Made by a program: the position numbers and the translations under genes. From assembly GCF_963556105.2 (NCBI RefSeq), contig NZ_OY829944.1:1709501-1773500 (forward strand): a DNA stretch of 64,000 nt, in the 5' to 3' direction. The notes beneath the pieces were generated by a model, which saw only the letters and a list, made by a program, of their open reading frames with translations, made no database searches and was not told where the DNA came from. Origin of the DNA: an uncultured Tolumonas sp. (GTDB lineage: Bacteria; Pseudomonadota; Gammaproteobacteria; Enterobacterales; Aeromonadaceae). Positions 8,276 through 18,080 of the stretch are shown here, one piece after another. The stretch's first letter is position 1, and every line of letters begins with the position of its first letter.

Positions 8276-9793
8276 TTAATGCGCAGCACCACCGGCACCG
8301 CTCGCGGCTCGAGGTCGACGTGTGAAAAATACAAATGGGATCAACGCAATAAACATCCACATTAATATTTCGAACAGGTCAATCGTCGATAACATGTATG
8401 ACTGACCGGTAATAATGTTGTTCACTTTGAGTAATGAGCTGGTGGCATTACCGTTCATAAACGCACTGGCCAAAGGGTTATACGGGTTTATGTGTTCACT
8501 TAAAAATACATGATGCAAGCTGGCATCGTGCGTCCAAAACCAAGCGGTCAACGATGAGGCAAAACTGGCACCCAATGTACGAGCAAACGTAGACAATGAC
8601 GCTGCATCCGCAACTTGTGGGCCTGACAAATCTGATAACAGAATGGTCGTCATTGGCATAAAGAACAAAGAAATGCCGATACCCATAAAGAGTTGTATTG
8701 AGGCGATGGTGACAAAATCGACCTCAGCGTTGAAATGAGTACGCAGATAACAGCTCATGCTAATGACGATAAATGATAACGCTGTTAGTTTCCGCATATC
8801 GATTTTCGCGCCCATTTTGCCAAGCACCGGGGTTAGGAATAATGGTAATAACCCCATCGGGGCTGCCGCCAAACCGGCCCAGACCGAGGTGTAACCCATC
8901 TGACTTTGCAGCCATTGCGGTAAGATCAGGTTGATGCTGAAAAAACCGGAAAAACCCAAGGTCAGCAATATCGTGCCGATGCAGAAATTGCGGTTAGTAA
9001 ACAGACGCAAATTGATAATCGGATGCTCATCGGTTAGTTCCCAGATCACCAGGAAGGTCAGCATGATCGCAGCAAAGGCTGAGCCGCCGATGATCCACGG
9101 GTCATTGAACCAATCCAGATCGTTACCTTTATCCAACACAATCTGCAGGGCGCCGACACCCAAGACTAATGCGGCAAAACCAACATAATCCAGTGGTGCT
9201 TTGGAAGGCGCATGTGGGCGATCTTTTAGTTGTTTCGCGACCACCGTGACTGCAAATATACCAATCGGGATATTGATAAAGAAAATCCACGGCCAGCTGT
9301 AGTCATAGGTCAGCCAACCACCTAGAATAGGGCCCACAATCGGCCCGACTACTGCCACCATTCCCAATAAAGCAAGCGCCATACTGCGCTTCGCTGCGGG
9401 GAAGATCGACAGCAGCAATGTTTGGCTCATCGGAAATAATGGTGCTGCAGCCAAGCCTTGTAAGGCGCGGAACACCACCAGCATACCCATCGATTGCGAT
9501 ATGCCGCATAAGAATGAGGTGACAATAAACAGGATCAGCGCACCCAGATATAAGTGCACTTCACCCACCCGACGACTCAGCCAGGCAGTCATTGGCAAAC
9601 CAATGGCGTTACAGACCGTGAAAGAAGTAATAACCCAAGTGCCCTGATTTAAACTGACACCCATATTGCCAGCCATCGTGGGCAGCGACACGTTGGCGAT
9701 GGTGCTATCGAGGACTTGCATAAAGACCCCGAGCGCAATCGCAAAAGTACACAGCCCCAGATTTTTCGGCTGAAAGCCCAAACTGTGTGCCAT
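8276..9793 (-). CDS. emrB: DHA2-family MFS multidrug exporter, EmrB-like
   Basis: A 505-residue, 14-helix type proton antiporter of the DHA2 group. The N-terminus has the LDSTIANVSLPTMAG motif and the antiporter motif C segment GPIVGPILGG is clear. It should work with the EmrA adaptor (starting 4 bp upstream) and the outer-membrane factor to expel hydrophobic drugs, uncouplers or organic acids across both membranes. Last gene of a four-gene operon, just before a strong terminator. Confidence 0.93.
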   Translation of the reverse strand: MAHSLGFQPKNLGLCTFAIALGVFMQVLDSTIANVSLPTMAGNMGVSLNQGTWVITSFTVCNAIGLPMTAWLSRRVGEVHLYLGALILFIVTSFLCGISQSMGMLVVFRALQGLAAAPLFPMSQTLLLSIFPAAKRSMALALLGMVAVVGPIVGPILGGWLTYDYSWPWIFFINIPIGIFAVTVVAKQLKDRPHAPSKAPLDYVGFAALVLGVGALQIVLDKGNDLDWFNDPWIIGGSAFAAIMLTFLVIWELTDEHPIINLRLFTNRNFCIGTILLTLGFSGFFSINLILPQWLQSQMGYTSVWAGLAAAPMGLLPLFLTPVLGKMGAKIDMRKLTALSFIVISMSCYLRTHFNAEVDFVTIASIQLFMGIGISLFFMPMTTILLSDLSGPQVADAASLSTFARTLGASFASSLTAWFWTHDASLHHVFLSEHINPYNPLASAFMNGNATSSLLKVNNIITGQSYMLSTIDLFEILMWMFIALIPFVFFTRRPRAASGAGGAAH

Positions 9794-9797
9794 GGTC

Positions 9798-10988
9798 TCA
9801 ACCTTTCATATGACTAGATGAAGATTGTGTATCGTTATCGGCAATGATTTTCTTGATGATGGCATCAACACCGGCCAGTTGTTGCCCATACACGTCAGTT
9901 TGATAACGAGCCTGATGTGGTGCGGTTTCAGCTAACAGTGCTCCGTCGGTGTTATGTAAATCGACATCAACTACCATCGACAAACCAATACGCAGCGGGT
10001 GTTTTTTCAGCTCTTCAGCATCCAGCTGAATACGTACCGGTAAGCGTTGAACGACCTTGATCCAGTTACCTGTGGCATTCTGGGCTGGCAGCAGAGAGAA
10101 GGCGCTACCGGTACCGATACCCAGACTTTCCACTTTGCCGTGATATTCCACTTTGCTGCCATACAGATCGGCTGTGACTGTGGCTGGTTGACCGATACGC
10201 ATCTTGGTCAGCTGAGTTTCTTTGAAATTGGCATCGACCCAAACTTGCTCAAGAGGCACAACTGCCATCAGGGTGGCGCCCGGAGTTACACGTTGACCAA
10301 CCTGTACATTACGACGCGCCACATAACCGGAAACGGGCGCAACCATCACGGTGCGTTGTTTTTCCAGATAAGCCTGACGTAATTTACTGATCGCACTTTT
10401 AACCAACGGATGTGTCGTTACGGTAGTGTTGTTAACCAGCGCTTGTTGAGATTTCAGTTGTTGCTGCGCAGCAGCTAACGCTTTCTCTGCAGAACTGACG
10501 ACATCCTGAGCATGGATCAGCTCTTCTTCCGACAAACCACCGGCTTTGACCATGTTTTTACGGCGGGCCACATCAGCTTGTGCTTTTTGTAAGGCAATTT
10601 TGCGTTCTGCAGTAACCGCCTGTGCCTGATCGACGTTGTTAAACAGCGTGCGAACCTGACGAACGGTCTGAGCTAGACCGGCTTCTGCATTTTCTTGTGC
10701 TAACAGAGCATCGCTTTGGTCAAAACTGATCATTGGCTGACCTTTTTGCACAAAGTCGCCATCATCGGCGGCGATACTTGTTACGGTACCGGTTGTTTCA
10801 GGCGTGATCTGCACTAAGTTACCACTGATATAAGCGTCGTCTGTCGATTCAGACCAAATCGCATGATGGAAATACCAATAATAAGAGCCGGCAGCGGCAA
10901 TGATTAATAAAACTAATAAAACCAGCAGGCTATTTTTGCGCTGTCCGGAACGTGGTGACACGGTTTTTTCAGAAACGGAATGGCTCAT
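9798..10988 (-). CDS. emrA: Membrane-fusion adaptor of an Emr-type pump
   Basis: A 396-residue periplasmic adaptor (HlyD family) with one N-terminal membrane helix (about residues 21-43), a lipoyl-like half at DDGDFVQKGQPM, a long Ala/Gln-rich coiled-coil hairpin (about 80-195), the second lipoyl half APVSGYVARRNVQVGQ, and a beta-barrel domain. It bridges EmrB and the tripartite outer-membrane channel. The gene follows the OMF gene by 19 bp and precedes emrB by 4 bp. Confidence 0.93.
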   Translation of the reverse strand: MSHSVSEKTVSPRSGQRKNSLLVLLVLLIIAAAGSYYWYFHHAIWSESTDDAYISGNLVQITPETTGTVTSIAADDGDFVQKGQPMISFDQSDALLAQENAEAGLAQTVRQVRTLFNNVDQAQAVTAERKIALQKAQADVARRKNMVKAGGLSEEELIHAQDVVSSAEKALAAAQQQLKSQQALVNNTTVTTHPLVKSAISKLRQAYLEKQRTVMVAPVSGYVARRNVQVGQRVTPGATLMAVVPLEQVWVDANFKETQLTKMRIGQPATVTADLYGSKVEYHGKVESLGIGTGSAFSLLPAQNATGNWIKVVQRLPVRIQLDAEELKKHPLRIGLSMVVDVDLHNTDGALLAETAPHQARYQTDVYGQQLAGVDAIIKKIIADNDTQSSSSHMKG

Positions 10989-11007
10989 AATTAATCCTTA
11001 TTGCGCA

Positions 11008-12468
11008 TTAGCTGTTTTTATTTTGCAAATGAGAGGCTGTGGCATGTTCATCGCTACTGAATCCACCGCCCAGCGATTGGATCAGTAATGCCAGCGAATC
11101 TTGTTGACGTGTTTTCAGCGTCGATAATTGGGTTTCAGCCTGAATCAGCTGCTGTTCTGCCATTAATACGGCCAGCTGACTGCCTAAACCGGAACGGAAG
11201 CGGGCAGTGCTCACCTGATAGGTTTTGTCTGCCAACATGGCTGTTTCTTCCGCATCAATAAGCTGTTGTTTTAATGATTGCATCACCAACACGTTGTCAG
11301 CGATTTCACCTAACGCATTGGTGAGGGTCTGGTTATATTGCGCGACAGCCAAGTCATACGCAGCAGTTTTGGCTTGCAGATTGGCTTTCAGCCCAGTTTC
11401 AAATAAGGGAATGGAAACCGCCGGTGCAACACTCCATGATTGGCTGACATCACCTAAAATGGCATCGCCCAAAATTGATTTAAAACCGGCCATCGCGGTC
11501 AGATTAAAGTCAGGGTAATAACGCGCTTTGGCGACAGTGATATTTTTACTTGCTGCTTCAACCCGCCACCGAGCAGCAGTGATATCAGCTCGATGACTGA
11601 TCAACGATGCAGGAATGTTTTCCGGCAGGCCGGTTGCCTGAGCGCTCAATAAATGGGGACGTGGCAATGAAGCTGCGCGATCAGGCCCTTGGCCTAATAG
11701 CGTGCTTAAACTGTTTTTAAGCTGACCGATCACCAAAGTGCGTTGTTCAACCTGTTGTTTTGCTGCTGATACCGCGGTGTTCGCAGCCAACAGACGATCT
11801 TCTGCGACCAAACCAGACTTCAGCAATTGTTGTGTGATCTGTGTAATTTGTTGTGCGCGGTCCAGTTCACGTTTGGCTAAATCGGCCGATTCATAAGCAT
11901 TCGCCAGCTGAATGTAGGTACGGGTAATGCTGGTGGATAAAGCAATACGGGCAGCCTGATAATCCACTTCCGATGCTTTTTGCTGGTTAACACTGGCTTC
12001 CCATGCGGCACGTTTTCCACCCCAGAGGTCAAAGTCATAGGTAAACGTTAAGCCCGCGGAGCGAACGGTAGAAAACCGATTGCCTTGTCCGGACGGATCT
12101 TCCAAGCGAGATAGACGCGAACGTTTCAAGCTGGCGTTGGCATCCAGTGTCGGTGAGAAACCGGCATCGGCAGCAGACACTTGTGCATCAGCCGCCTCTA
12201 AACGGGCGTTAGCGACTTGCATGGTCGGGTTATGCGCTAAGGCTTCATTAATTAATTGCGCCAGCGCCGGGTCGCCTAACTTATTCCACCAATCTTGTTT
12301 CGGCCAATCGGCAGGAGATAAGTGGTCAGTTGCCAGCGAGTGTTGACTGGCCAAAGCACCGGTTTTTAATAAAACACCATTGGCTTGAACGTCATCGGGT
12401 GAAGCGCAACCCGATAACAGCACACAAAGTGCAATGCCTGAAATTACAAACGTTGTTGCTTTCATCAT
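11008..12468 (-). CDS. Outer-membrane efflux lipoprotein (OprM/NodT type)
   Basis: A 486-residue outer-membrane factor. The signal peptide ends in a lipobox (LLSGC, Cys21), implying a lipid-anchored trimeric channel; two repeated helical halves follow, as in TolC-like proteins. The start codon overlaps the stop of the MarR gene (TAATG), so the two are translationally coupled. With EmrA and EmrB it completes a tripartite pump whose components are all in one operon. Confidence 0.92.
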   Translation of the reverse strand: MMKATTFVISGIALCVLLSGCASPDDVQANGVLLKTGALASQHSLATDHLSPADWPKQDWWNKLGDPALAQLINEALAHNPTMQVANARLEAADAQVSAADAGFSPTLDANASLKRSRLSRLEDPSGQGNRFSTVRSAGLTFTYDFDLWGGKRAAWEASVNQQKASEVDYQAARIALSTSITRTYIQLANAYESADLAKRELDRAQQITQITQQLLKSGLVAEDRLLAANTAVSAAKQQVEQRTLVIGQLKNSLSTLLGQGPDRAASLPRPHLLSAQATGLPENIPASLISHRADITAARWRVEAASKNITVAKARYYPDFNLTAMAGFKSILGDAILGDVSQSWSVAPAVSIPLFETGLKANLQAKTAAYDLAVAQYNQTLTNALGEIADNVLVMQSLKQQLIDAEETAMLADKTYQVSTARFRSGLGSQLAVLMAEQQLIQAETQLSTLKTRQQDSLALLIQSLGGGFSSDEHATASHLQNKNS

Positions 12469-12974
12469 TAATCTTCTTTTAGTTCTGTAGCGGGAAATGA
12501 CGCTTTAGGAAGACCACAAGTTGAGCCTGCAGCGACTAAGATTTTTCTCAGTGTCACTTTCAGTTGCTGAATTTCATCGTCAGTTAACGCACTAACCAGT
12601 TCTTTCTGTGCATTCACGGCAAGCGGCATTGCCCGATCAATGACTTCACGGCCTTTATCGGTAACGGCAATCAATAAAGAGCGACGATCATTAGGATCAG
12701 GTGAGCGTGTGATCAGTTCTTTCTTTTCCAGACGATCGAGCATTCGGGTGACGGCGCCGCCATCAACACCCAAAGATTTACAGATGTCTGAAGGGCGGTT
12801 GATGTTAAAAAAATGCATCTTGAACAGGGCTTTAGCTTGTGCTGCGGTGATGTCGTCTTCCGCAAGATGCTGATCTAACAAACGATCTTTGAGTAGATTG
12901 GTAGTACCAAGCAGAAAACTCACGTTTTCTGCCAGATTCAGAATTTCATAGGAGGATGGATTTTGCTTAGACAT
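12468..12974 (-). CDS. MarR-family transcriptional regulator of the efflux operon
   Basis: Winged-helix repressor; the wing region RSPDPNDRRSLLIAVTDKG is typical of MarR. I chose the ATG at 12974 (168 residues) because AAGG precedes it by six bases; the longer frame opens only with TTG. It is the first gene of the marR-OMF-emrA-emrB operon and sits on an operator-like palindrome, so autorepression relieved by a pump substrate is the likely logic. Confidence 0.9.
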   Translation of the reverse strand: MSKQNPSSYEILNLAENVSFLLGTTNLLKDRLLDQHLAEDDITAAQAKALFKMHFFNINRPSDICKSLGVDGGAVTRMLDRLEKKELITRSPDPNDRRSLLIAVTDKGREVIDRAMPLAVNAQKELVSALTDDEIQQLKVTLRKILVAAGSTCGLPKASFPATELKED

Positions 12975-12987
12975 ATATTGCCTTGTC

Positions 12988-13009
12988 ATTAATTGACTAT
13001 GCAATTAAT
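12988..13009. promoter_or_regulatory. Palindromic MarR operator
   Basis: ATTAATTG and CAATTAAT form a perfect inverted repeat with a 6-bp centre, immediately upstream of the marR start. Size and position fit a MarR dimer site that controls the operon. Confidence 0.65.
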
Positions 13010-13075
13010 TATGCGCGCGTGTTTAAAATCCGACAAGCCCTAAAGTGGAATAATTTATATCAGTTTAAAAACTAC

Positions 13076-13972
13076 TCAGCTTCCGGTGGTAGGAAGTGTA
13101 TGGGTTTGACTCCAATGACGATATTTACCGGGCGGAACACCGATCACTTGTTTCATATGTTTACTGAGGTGACTCACATTGGCGAAGCCATTTTGCAGGG
13201 CTATGGTGAGTAAATCGTCATTGGTATGTTGTAACTGTTCACGTGCACGTTCTATGCGGCGGCGTAATACCCAATTGTGTGGGGGCATACCGAAGCTTAT
13301 CTTAAACATATGGGCAAAATGATATTCGGAAAGATGAAGTTGCTCGGCCATGGCTGATAACGTCATGTTTTCCGCCAGATGAGTTTCTATCCAATCACGA
13401 ATAGTCGTTCGTTGCACTGGCGATAACCCACCTTTGATTGCGGGCAACTGCAGGCGCTGAGTTTGTGTCTGCAAAAGATGCAGCAAAATATCATGGCTTA
13501 AGGCATTAGCAGACAAGCAGGCTACTGGGTCACTCCAGTCATATTGCACCATACGCAAACACGATGCGGTTAGCCAAGCATCATCCATATAAGTCCGATC
13601 GGCTAGAGAAAACAAGCGCGGTTCGGCATCCAAGATCTGTACGACTTGTCGGGCAAACAGCTCTGGCGGCATATACAAATGCAAGAAGCGGATTTCACCA
13701 CCAATTTCCCAATACGATTCATGCTCCGCTGGTAATAAACACAATTTGCCGGGGGCACCCCATTTGTCGGGTTGGTCGCGTCGCCGAACTTTTTCGCCGC
13801 CCGAAAGATAAAGGGAAAGGGTATGGTGACCGGGGCGAGAATAAGCGGTGTCATTCAGCAATTGCCGATGCCAGGTCGCCGCGCTGAAACCATCACCCAG
13901 TGGCGAGTGGCGCTTTAACGTGGCATGTGCTTCAGTTAGCACATCGACAACATGCATTTGTGCGTTTGGCAT
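13076..13972 (-). CDS. AraC-family transcriptional regulator
   Basis: About 298 residues with an N-terminal cupin-type sensing domain and a C-terminal pair of helix-turn-helix motifs (MTLSAMAEQLHLSEYHFAHMFK, then the conserved IALQNGFANVSHLSKHMK). I prefer the ATG at 13972 because AAGGA sits five bases before it; an ATG two codons upstream is also possible. It is transcribed away from an EamA exporter gene, so that gene is the likely target. The inducer is unknown. Confidence 0.87.
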   Translation of the reverse strand: MPNAQMHVVDVLTEAHATLKRHSPLGDGFSAATWHRQLLNDTAYSRPGHHTLSLYLSGGEKVRRRDQPDKWGAPGKLCLLPAEHESYWEIGGEIRFLHLYMPPELFARQVVQILDAEPRLFSLADRTYMDDAWLTASCLRMVQYDWSDPVACLSANALSHDILLHLLQTQTQRLQLPAIKGGLSPVQRTTIRDWIETHLAENMTLSAMAEQLHLSEYHFAHMFKISFGMPPHNWVLRRRIERAREQLQHTNDDLLTIALQNGFANVSHLSKHMKQVIGVPPGKYRHWSQTHTLPTTGS

Positions 13973-14115
13973 AACCATCCTTACTACTCATTCACCTTTG
14001 AGTGTATCTATTATCGCGTTAAACAAAAGCCATCTGCGTAAATAACCGCAAGAACAGACAATCGGTTTTTCCCGCCAACCATCATGATAGTGAGCAGAAT
14101 AGAAACGGAGGTTTT

Positions 14116-15027
14116 ATGAATATTCTGTTGTATATCACGACCGTACTGATTTGGGGAACTACGTGGCTGGCGCTGAAATGGCAGTTGGGCGTCACCGCGA
14201 TCCCATTTTCAATTGCCGGACGTTTCCTGCTGGCCGCATTTATCATGCTGGCATATCTGTTATTGCGAAAGAAATTAACTATTCCCAAAGGGGAAGTGCT
14301 GTATCTGATTTTGCTGCAAGGCGTGTTTTTGTTCTGTTGTAACTTTCTCTGTTTTTATACCGCCAGTGCCTGGATACCCAGCGGATTGATCGCGGTAATC
14401 TTTTCCACTTCAACGCTTTGGAATGCACTGAGTGCTCGGTTTATCTTTCACAAACAGATCCAGCCGAAAGTTTGGCAAGGTGGTGGGTTCGGGCTGGTGG
14501 GCTTATTGTTTCTGTTCTGGCCGGAAATATCCGCACATTCAGCGTCTCTCAATGTGCTAAAAGGCCTGGGTTTGGCGTTATTGGGCACACTGTTTTTTTC
14601 ATCCGGCAATCTTATTTCCGCTCGTTTACAGACCTTAGGTGCTACACCAGTACAGACCAACGGCTGGGCCATGCTCTGTGGCGCCACTGTGTTGCTGGTG
14701 GGCAGCCTGTTTTCCGGTTTGAGCTGGCAAATTGACCCCAGCCCGCGTTATTGGGGAGCCTTGGTTTATCTGGCTTTCTTCGGTTCTGTGATTGGTTTTA
14801 CTGCCTATCTATTGCTGGTAGGGCGTATCGGCCCAGAACGCGCAGCCTATAGCACAGTGTTATTTCCGATCGTGGCCTTAAACTTATCGGTTTGGTTTGA
14901 AGGTTATCACTGGTCACTGTCCGGTTTATTCGGGTTGGGTTTGGTTATCGCAGGGAATATTCTGGTTTTTTACCGCCCAAGCAGTAAGAAAGGGGAAGGC
15001 ATAGCGGTATTGAAGTCAAATGCATAA
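14116..15027 (+). CDS. EamA/RhaT-family DMT permease
   Basis: A 303-residue membrane protein with about ten helices arranged as two EamA repeats, beginning with the characteristic TVLIWGTTWLALKW segment. These proteins export amino acids or other metabolites. A good ribosome site (ACGGAGG) precedes the ATG. The divergent AraC regulator 140 bp away probably controls it (inference). Confidence 0.87.
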   Translation: MNILLYITTVLIWGTTWLALKWQLGVTAIPFSIAGRFLLAAFIMLAYLLLRKKLTIPKGEVLYLILLQGVFLFCCNFLCFYTASAWIPSGLIAVIFSTSTLWNALSARFIFHKQIQPKVWQGGGFGLVGLLFLFWPEISAHSASLNVLKGLGLALLGTLFFSSGNLISARLQTLGATPVQTNGWAMLCGATVLLVGSLFSGLSWQIDPSPRYWGALVYLAFFGSVIGFTAYLLLVGRIGPERAAYSTVLFPIVALNLSVWFEGYHWSLSGLFGLGLVIAGNILVFYRPSSKKGEGIAVLKSNA

Positions 15028-15197
15028 TATTCATTGTCGTAAACGTTATGTTTAATTGAGTGCCTTTGTATTAAGCTGTTCTGCGAACAGAGTCCGCTTA
15101 TATCAGCTTAGTTAATAGAACAGGCAATGAAAGATCATCGATAGGTTTTACTTATCGTAATAATCGTCTAAATAGTATTGCTTCTCATTTGTGTTAT

Positions 15198-15212
15198 TGA
15201 TAATAATTATCA
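15198..15212. promoter_or_regulatory. Perfect Fur box upstream of gpmA
   Basis: TGATAAT-A-ATTATCA is an exact 7-1-7 Fur box, 30 bp before the gpmA start. Fur repression of gpmA is known in E. coli, so conservation of that control here is likely. Confidence 0.8.
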
Positions 15213-15241
15213 TTAGAGATATGCAAAGAGAGGCAATCAAC

Positions 15242-15994
15242 ATGACAACCAAAAAATTAGTGTTAATCCGGCATGGTGAAAGTATTTGGAATCAGGAAAA
15301 TCGTTTCACTGGCTGGACTGATGTCGAGCTGTCACCAAAAGGAATAGAAGAGGCTCATCAGGCAGGGAAATTACTGTTGAAGGAAGGTTATACCTTTGAT
15401 TTTGCTTATACATCCGTACTGAAACGCGCCATTTCAACACTATGGTATATTCAGGAAGAGATGGATCTGCAGTGGATCCCTGTTGAAAAAGACTGGCGAT
15501 TAAATGAACGTCACTACGGTGCGCTGCAAGGCTTGAACAAGGCAGAAACGGCGCTGAAATATGGTGATGAGCAAGTCTTGTTATGGCGGCGCGGTTACGC
15601 GATCACGCCACCGGCATTAACCGAAGATGATGAACGCTTCCCTGGTCATGATCCGCGTTATGCCAATCTGAACAAAGCGCAACTACCTGTTACCGAAAGC
15701 TTAGCGATTACCATTGATCGTGTCATACCGTATTGGAATGAGGTCATAAAACCCAGAGTGGCATCTGGTGAGCGAGTGATTGTTGCTGCGCATGGCAATT
15801 CACTGCGTGCCTTGGTGAAACATCTCGACGGGATTAGTGAAAAAGACATCCTTGAACTGAACATTCCAACGGGTGTACCACTGGTTTATGAACTCGATGA
15901 CGATATGCAGCCCGTGAAGCATTACTACCTCGGTGACCCTGACGAGATAGCAGCCAAAGCACATGCAGTCGCTAATCAGGGGAAGGCAAAGTAG
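15242..15994 (+). CDS. gpmA: 2,3-bisphosphoglycerate-dependent phosphoglycerate mutase
   Basis: Interconverts 3- and 2-phosphoglycerate in glycolysis. The catalytic motif [10 protein letters not shown] places the phosphorylated His at residue 11, and [13 protein letters not shown] and the late [10 protein letters not shown] motif are intact. From the ATG at 15242 the protein is 250 residues, exactly the usual GpmA length, with AGAGAGG before it. A frame open further upstream runs through the Fur box and is not the start. Confidence 0.95.
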   Translation: MTTKKLVLIRHGESIWNQENRFTGWTDVELSPKGIEEAHQAGKLLLKEGYTFDFAYTSVLKRAISTLWYIQEEMDLQWIPVEKDWRLNERHYGALQGLNKAETALKYGDEQVLLWRRGYAITPPALTEDDERFPGHDPRYANLNKAQLPVTESLAITIDRVIPYWNEVIKPRVASGERVIVAAHGNSLRALVKHLDGISEKDILELNIPTGVPLVYELDDDMQPVKHYYLGDPDEIAAKAHAVANQGKAK

Positions 15995-16007
15995 TCTGCA
16001 AAGATCA

Positions 16008-17249
16008 TTAATTGTTTGTACAAATCCGATCTCTGCCTTGCTGTTTTGCCTGATATAACAGTCGATCAGCTGCCTGAAGCATTTCATCCAGCTGATCGGT
16101 CAATTCATCAGTAACGCCGAAACTGGCGGTAACATACACTGGGTGTCCGAGATCCATCGGTGTATCTTTTAAATCCTGCTGGAATTGCTCAATACGTGTC
16201 AGTGCGACTTCAAAGGGAATATTCAGCATAATCAACCCGAACTCTTCACCGCCTAAACGGAACGTAATGCAATCGGGGAAATGCTCGCTAAACAACGCAG
16301 AAATAGTGCGCAAAACGGTGTCACCGGCATGATGGCCATGCGCATCGTTGATCCGTTTAAAATGATCAATATCCATAACACACATAGTGATAGGGTGACC
16401 GGCCGATTTAGCCGCGCGGAATTGTTTTTCTGCCTTTTCAAATAAATAACGACGATTAAACAGTTGCGTTAGGTAATCACGATATGTGGTTTCACGCAGC
16501 TTGGCTAATAACTCCAGTGTTTCCAGATTATGATTGATTCGGCATTGCAGCTCTTCCGGCGCAAACGGTTTAGTCAAAAAGTCATTGGCGCCATATTTAA
16601 TGAAGCGGGCCGACAGTGATTTTTCATTGATGGCGGAAATACCAATAATGGCCAGCTCTTCTTTATCTTTTTTCTCGCGCAGCGCTTTAACCAGCTCCAT
16701 GCCATTCATGACAGGCATATGGTAATCCGCGAGGATCATCTTGATTTCAGGATGTTTGTTCAAAATTGCCAATGCTTCTGCGCCATCAGCCGCTTCATGT
16801 ACGGTCAGCAGCCAACGACGTAATTGTCGGGTAACAAACTGCATGCCGGTAAAGGAATCTTCGACCACCAACACCGAAATAAATTGATTGAGATAAAGAC
16901 GGCGAAGCAGGCTGACAACGTAGTTAAACGATGTTTTAGAATCTTTGATGATGTAATCGACTAAACCCCGTTCCAGTAATTCATCGCGTTTTTCTTCACT
17001 GAAACTGGCGGTCATCACGATGGCGGGAATATGCCATTGCAGCACCTCATCCAGTGCTTCTCCGTCAGGGGCATCCGGTAATGTCAGATCAACCAGTGCA
17101 GCAAAATAATCATGATTCGATGCTAATCGCGCTTTAGCATCAGCCAGCGTATAAGCGGAATCGACCTCAACGTTTAACTCTTTACGAATATTCGCACTGA
17201 GCGCTCGGGAGACCATCATGCTGTCTTCAATCAAAAGAATCTTATTCAT
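16008..17249 (-). CDS. Diguanylate cyclase with two receiver domains (PleD-like)
   Basis: A 413-residue response regulator: receiver 1 (about 1-120, phospho-acceptor D54), receiver 2 (about 125-240, D175, K227) and a GGDEF domain (about 250-410). The active-site motif is GGEEF at 333-337, so it should make cyclic-di-GMP from GTP. The RxxD inhibitory site upstream of GGEEF is absent (Phe and Cys at those positions), implying no product inhibition through that site. It is convergent with gpmA, and no partner kinase is nearby. Confidence 0.92.
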   Translation of the reverse strand: MNKILLIEDSMMVSRALSANIRKELNVEVDSAYTLADAKARLASNHDYFAALVDLTLPDAPDGEALDEVLQWHIPAIVMTASFSEEKRDELLERGLVDYIIKDSKTSFNYVVSLLRRLYLNQFISVLVVEDSFTGMQFVTRQLRRWLLTVHEAADGAEALAILNKHPEIKMILADYHMPVMNGMELVKALREKKDKEELAIIGISAINEKSLSARFIKYGANDFLTKPFAPEELQCRINHNLETLELLAKLRETTYRDYLTQLFNRRYLFEKAEKQFRAAKSAGHPITMCVMDIDHFKRINDAHGHHAGDTVLRTISALFSEHFPDCITFRLGGEEFGLIMLNIPFEVALTRIEQFQQDLKDTPMDLGHPVYVTASFGVTDELTDQLDEMLQAADRLLYQAKQQGRDRICTNN

Positions 17250-17419
17250 AAAATGCGGGCACAGTTATCAGAGAACATCATTAGCGTTAAGTATAAACAT
17301 AACAGGTTACAGCTGTTTACTATCGGCTTTTGATTCTGTGGCGAACACCAATTTGTTTTGCGTAATTAGCTGCGTTAGGAAGGAAAAAACGAAGAATGAA
17401 ACATATTAGACGAAAATTA

Positions 17420-17451
17420 CGGAACAGAAAAATTCGATCATTTCTGTTCCG
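17420..17451 (-). terminator. Hairpin at the end of the his genes
   Basis: CGGAACAGAAA and TTTCTGTTCCG form a perfect 11-bp stem with a 10-base loop, about 10 bp after the hisIE stop; a TAATTTTC stretch follows on the minus strand. Confidence 0.75.
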
Positions 17452-17459
17452 CAATCACA

Positions 17460-18080
17460 TTATTTATGACGTTCTTTCAGGCAGTTAACCACATCGCCCA
17501 GTTTCAGACCTTCGTTTTGCAGCAAGACAGTCAGGTGATACAGCAGATCGGCTGATTCGTTGATCAGTTCATTGCGATCTTTTGCCATGGCTGCCAGTGC
17601 TACTTCAACGCCTTCTTCGCCCACTTTCTGTGCAATACGTTTGGTGCCTTTGGCATACAAGCTCGCAGTATAACTGGATGAAGGATCGGCATCTTTACGA
17701 CCTGCCAGGATCTGTTCCAATTCAGCTAAAAAGCCCAGTGGCAGCGCAGGGTGCTCATCAAAACAAGATGGGCAACCACGGTGGCAAGTTGGGCCAATCG
17801 GGTCAGCAGCAACCAGCAGGCTGTCATTATCGCAGTCTGTGCTAATTGCGCGCAGTTGCAGCACGTGACCAGAGGTCTCGCCTTTAGTCCATAGACGGTT
17901 TTTGCTGCGACTAAAGAACGTCACATGACCTGTTTCCAGCGTTTTATCCAGCGCTTCGCGGGTCATATAACCTTGCATCAATACCTGACCGGTATGCACA
18001 TGCTGCACAATCGCAGGGATCATACCGCCAGTTTTTTCCCAATCCAGACGAGTTGGGTCAACAGTAATTAAATCAGTCAC
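17460..18080 (-). CDS. hisI: Phosphoribosyl-AMP cyclohydrolase / phosphoribosyl-ATP pyrophosphatase
   Basis: A bifunctional 206-residue enzyme for the second and third steps of histidine synthesis. The N-terminal cyclohydrolase half carries the metal-binding Cys residues in [10 protein letters not shown]; the C-terminal half is the MazG-like pyrophosphatase ([20 protein letters not shown]). The start codon is GTG with GGAG eight bases before it, and it overlaps the end of hisF by 8 bp, showing translational coupling. Confidence 0.95.
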   Translation of the reverse strand: MTDLITVDPTRLDWEKTGGMIPAIVQHVHTGQVLMQGYMTREALDKTLETGHVTFFSRSKNRLWTKGETSGHVLQLRAISTDCDNDSLLVAADPIGPTCHRGCPSCFDEHPALPLGFLAELEQILAGRKDADPSSSYTASLYAKGTKRIAQKVGEEGVEVALAAMAKDRNELINESADLLYHLTVLLQNEGLKLGDVVNCLKERHK

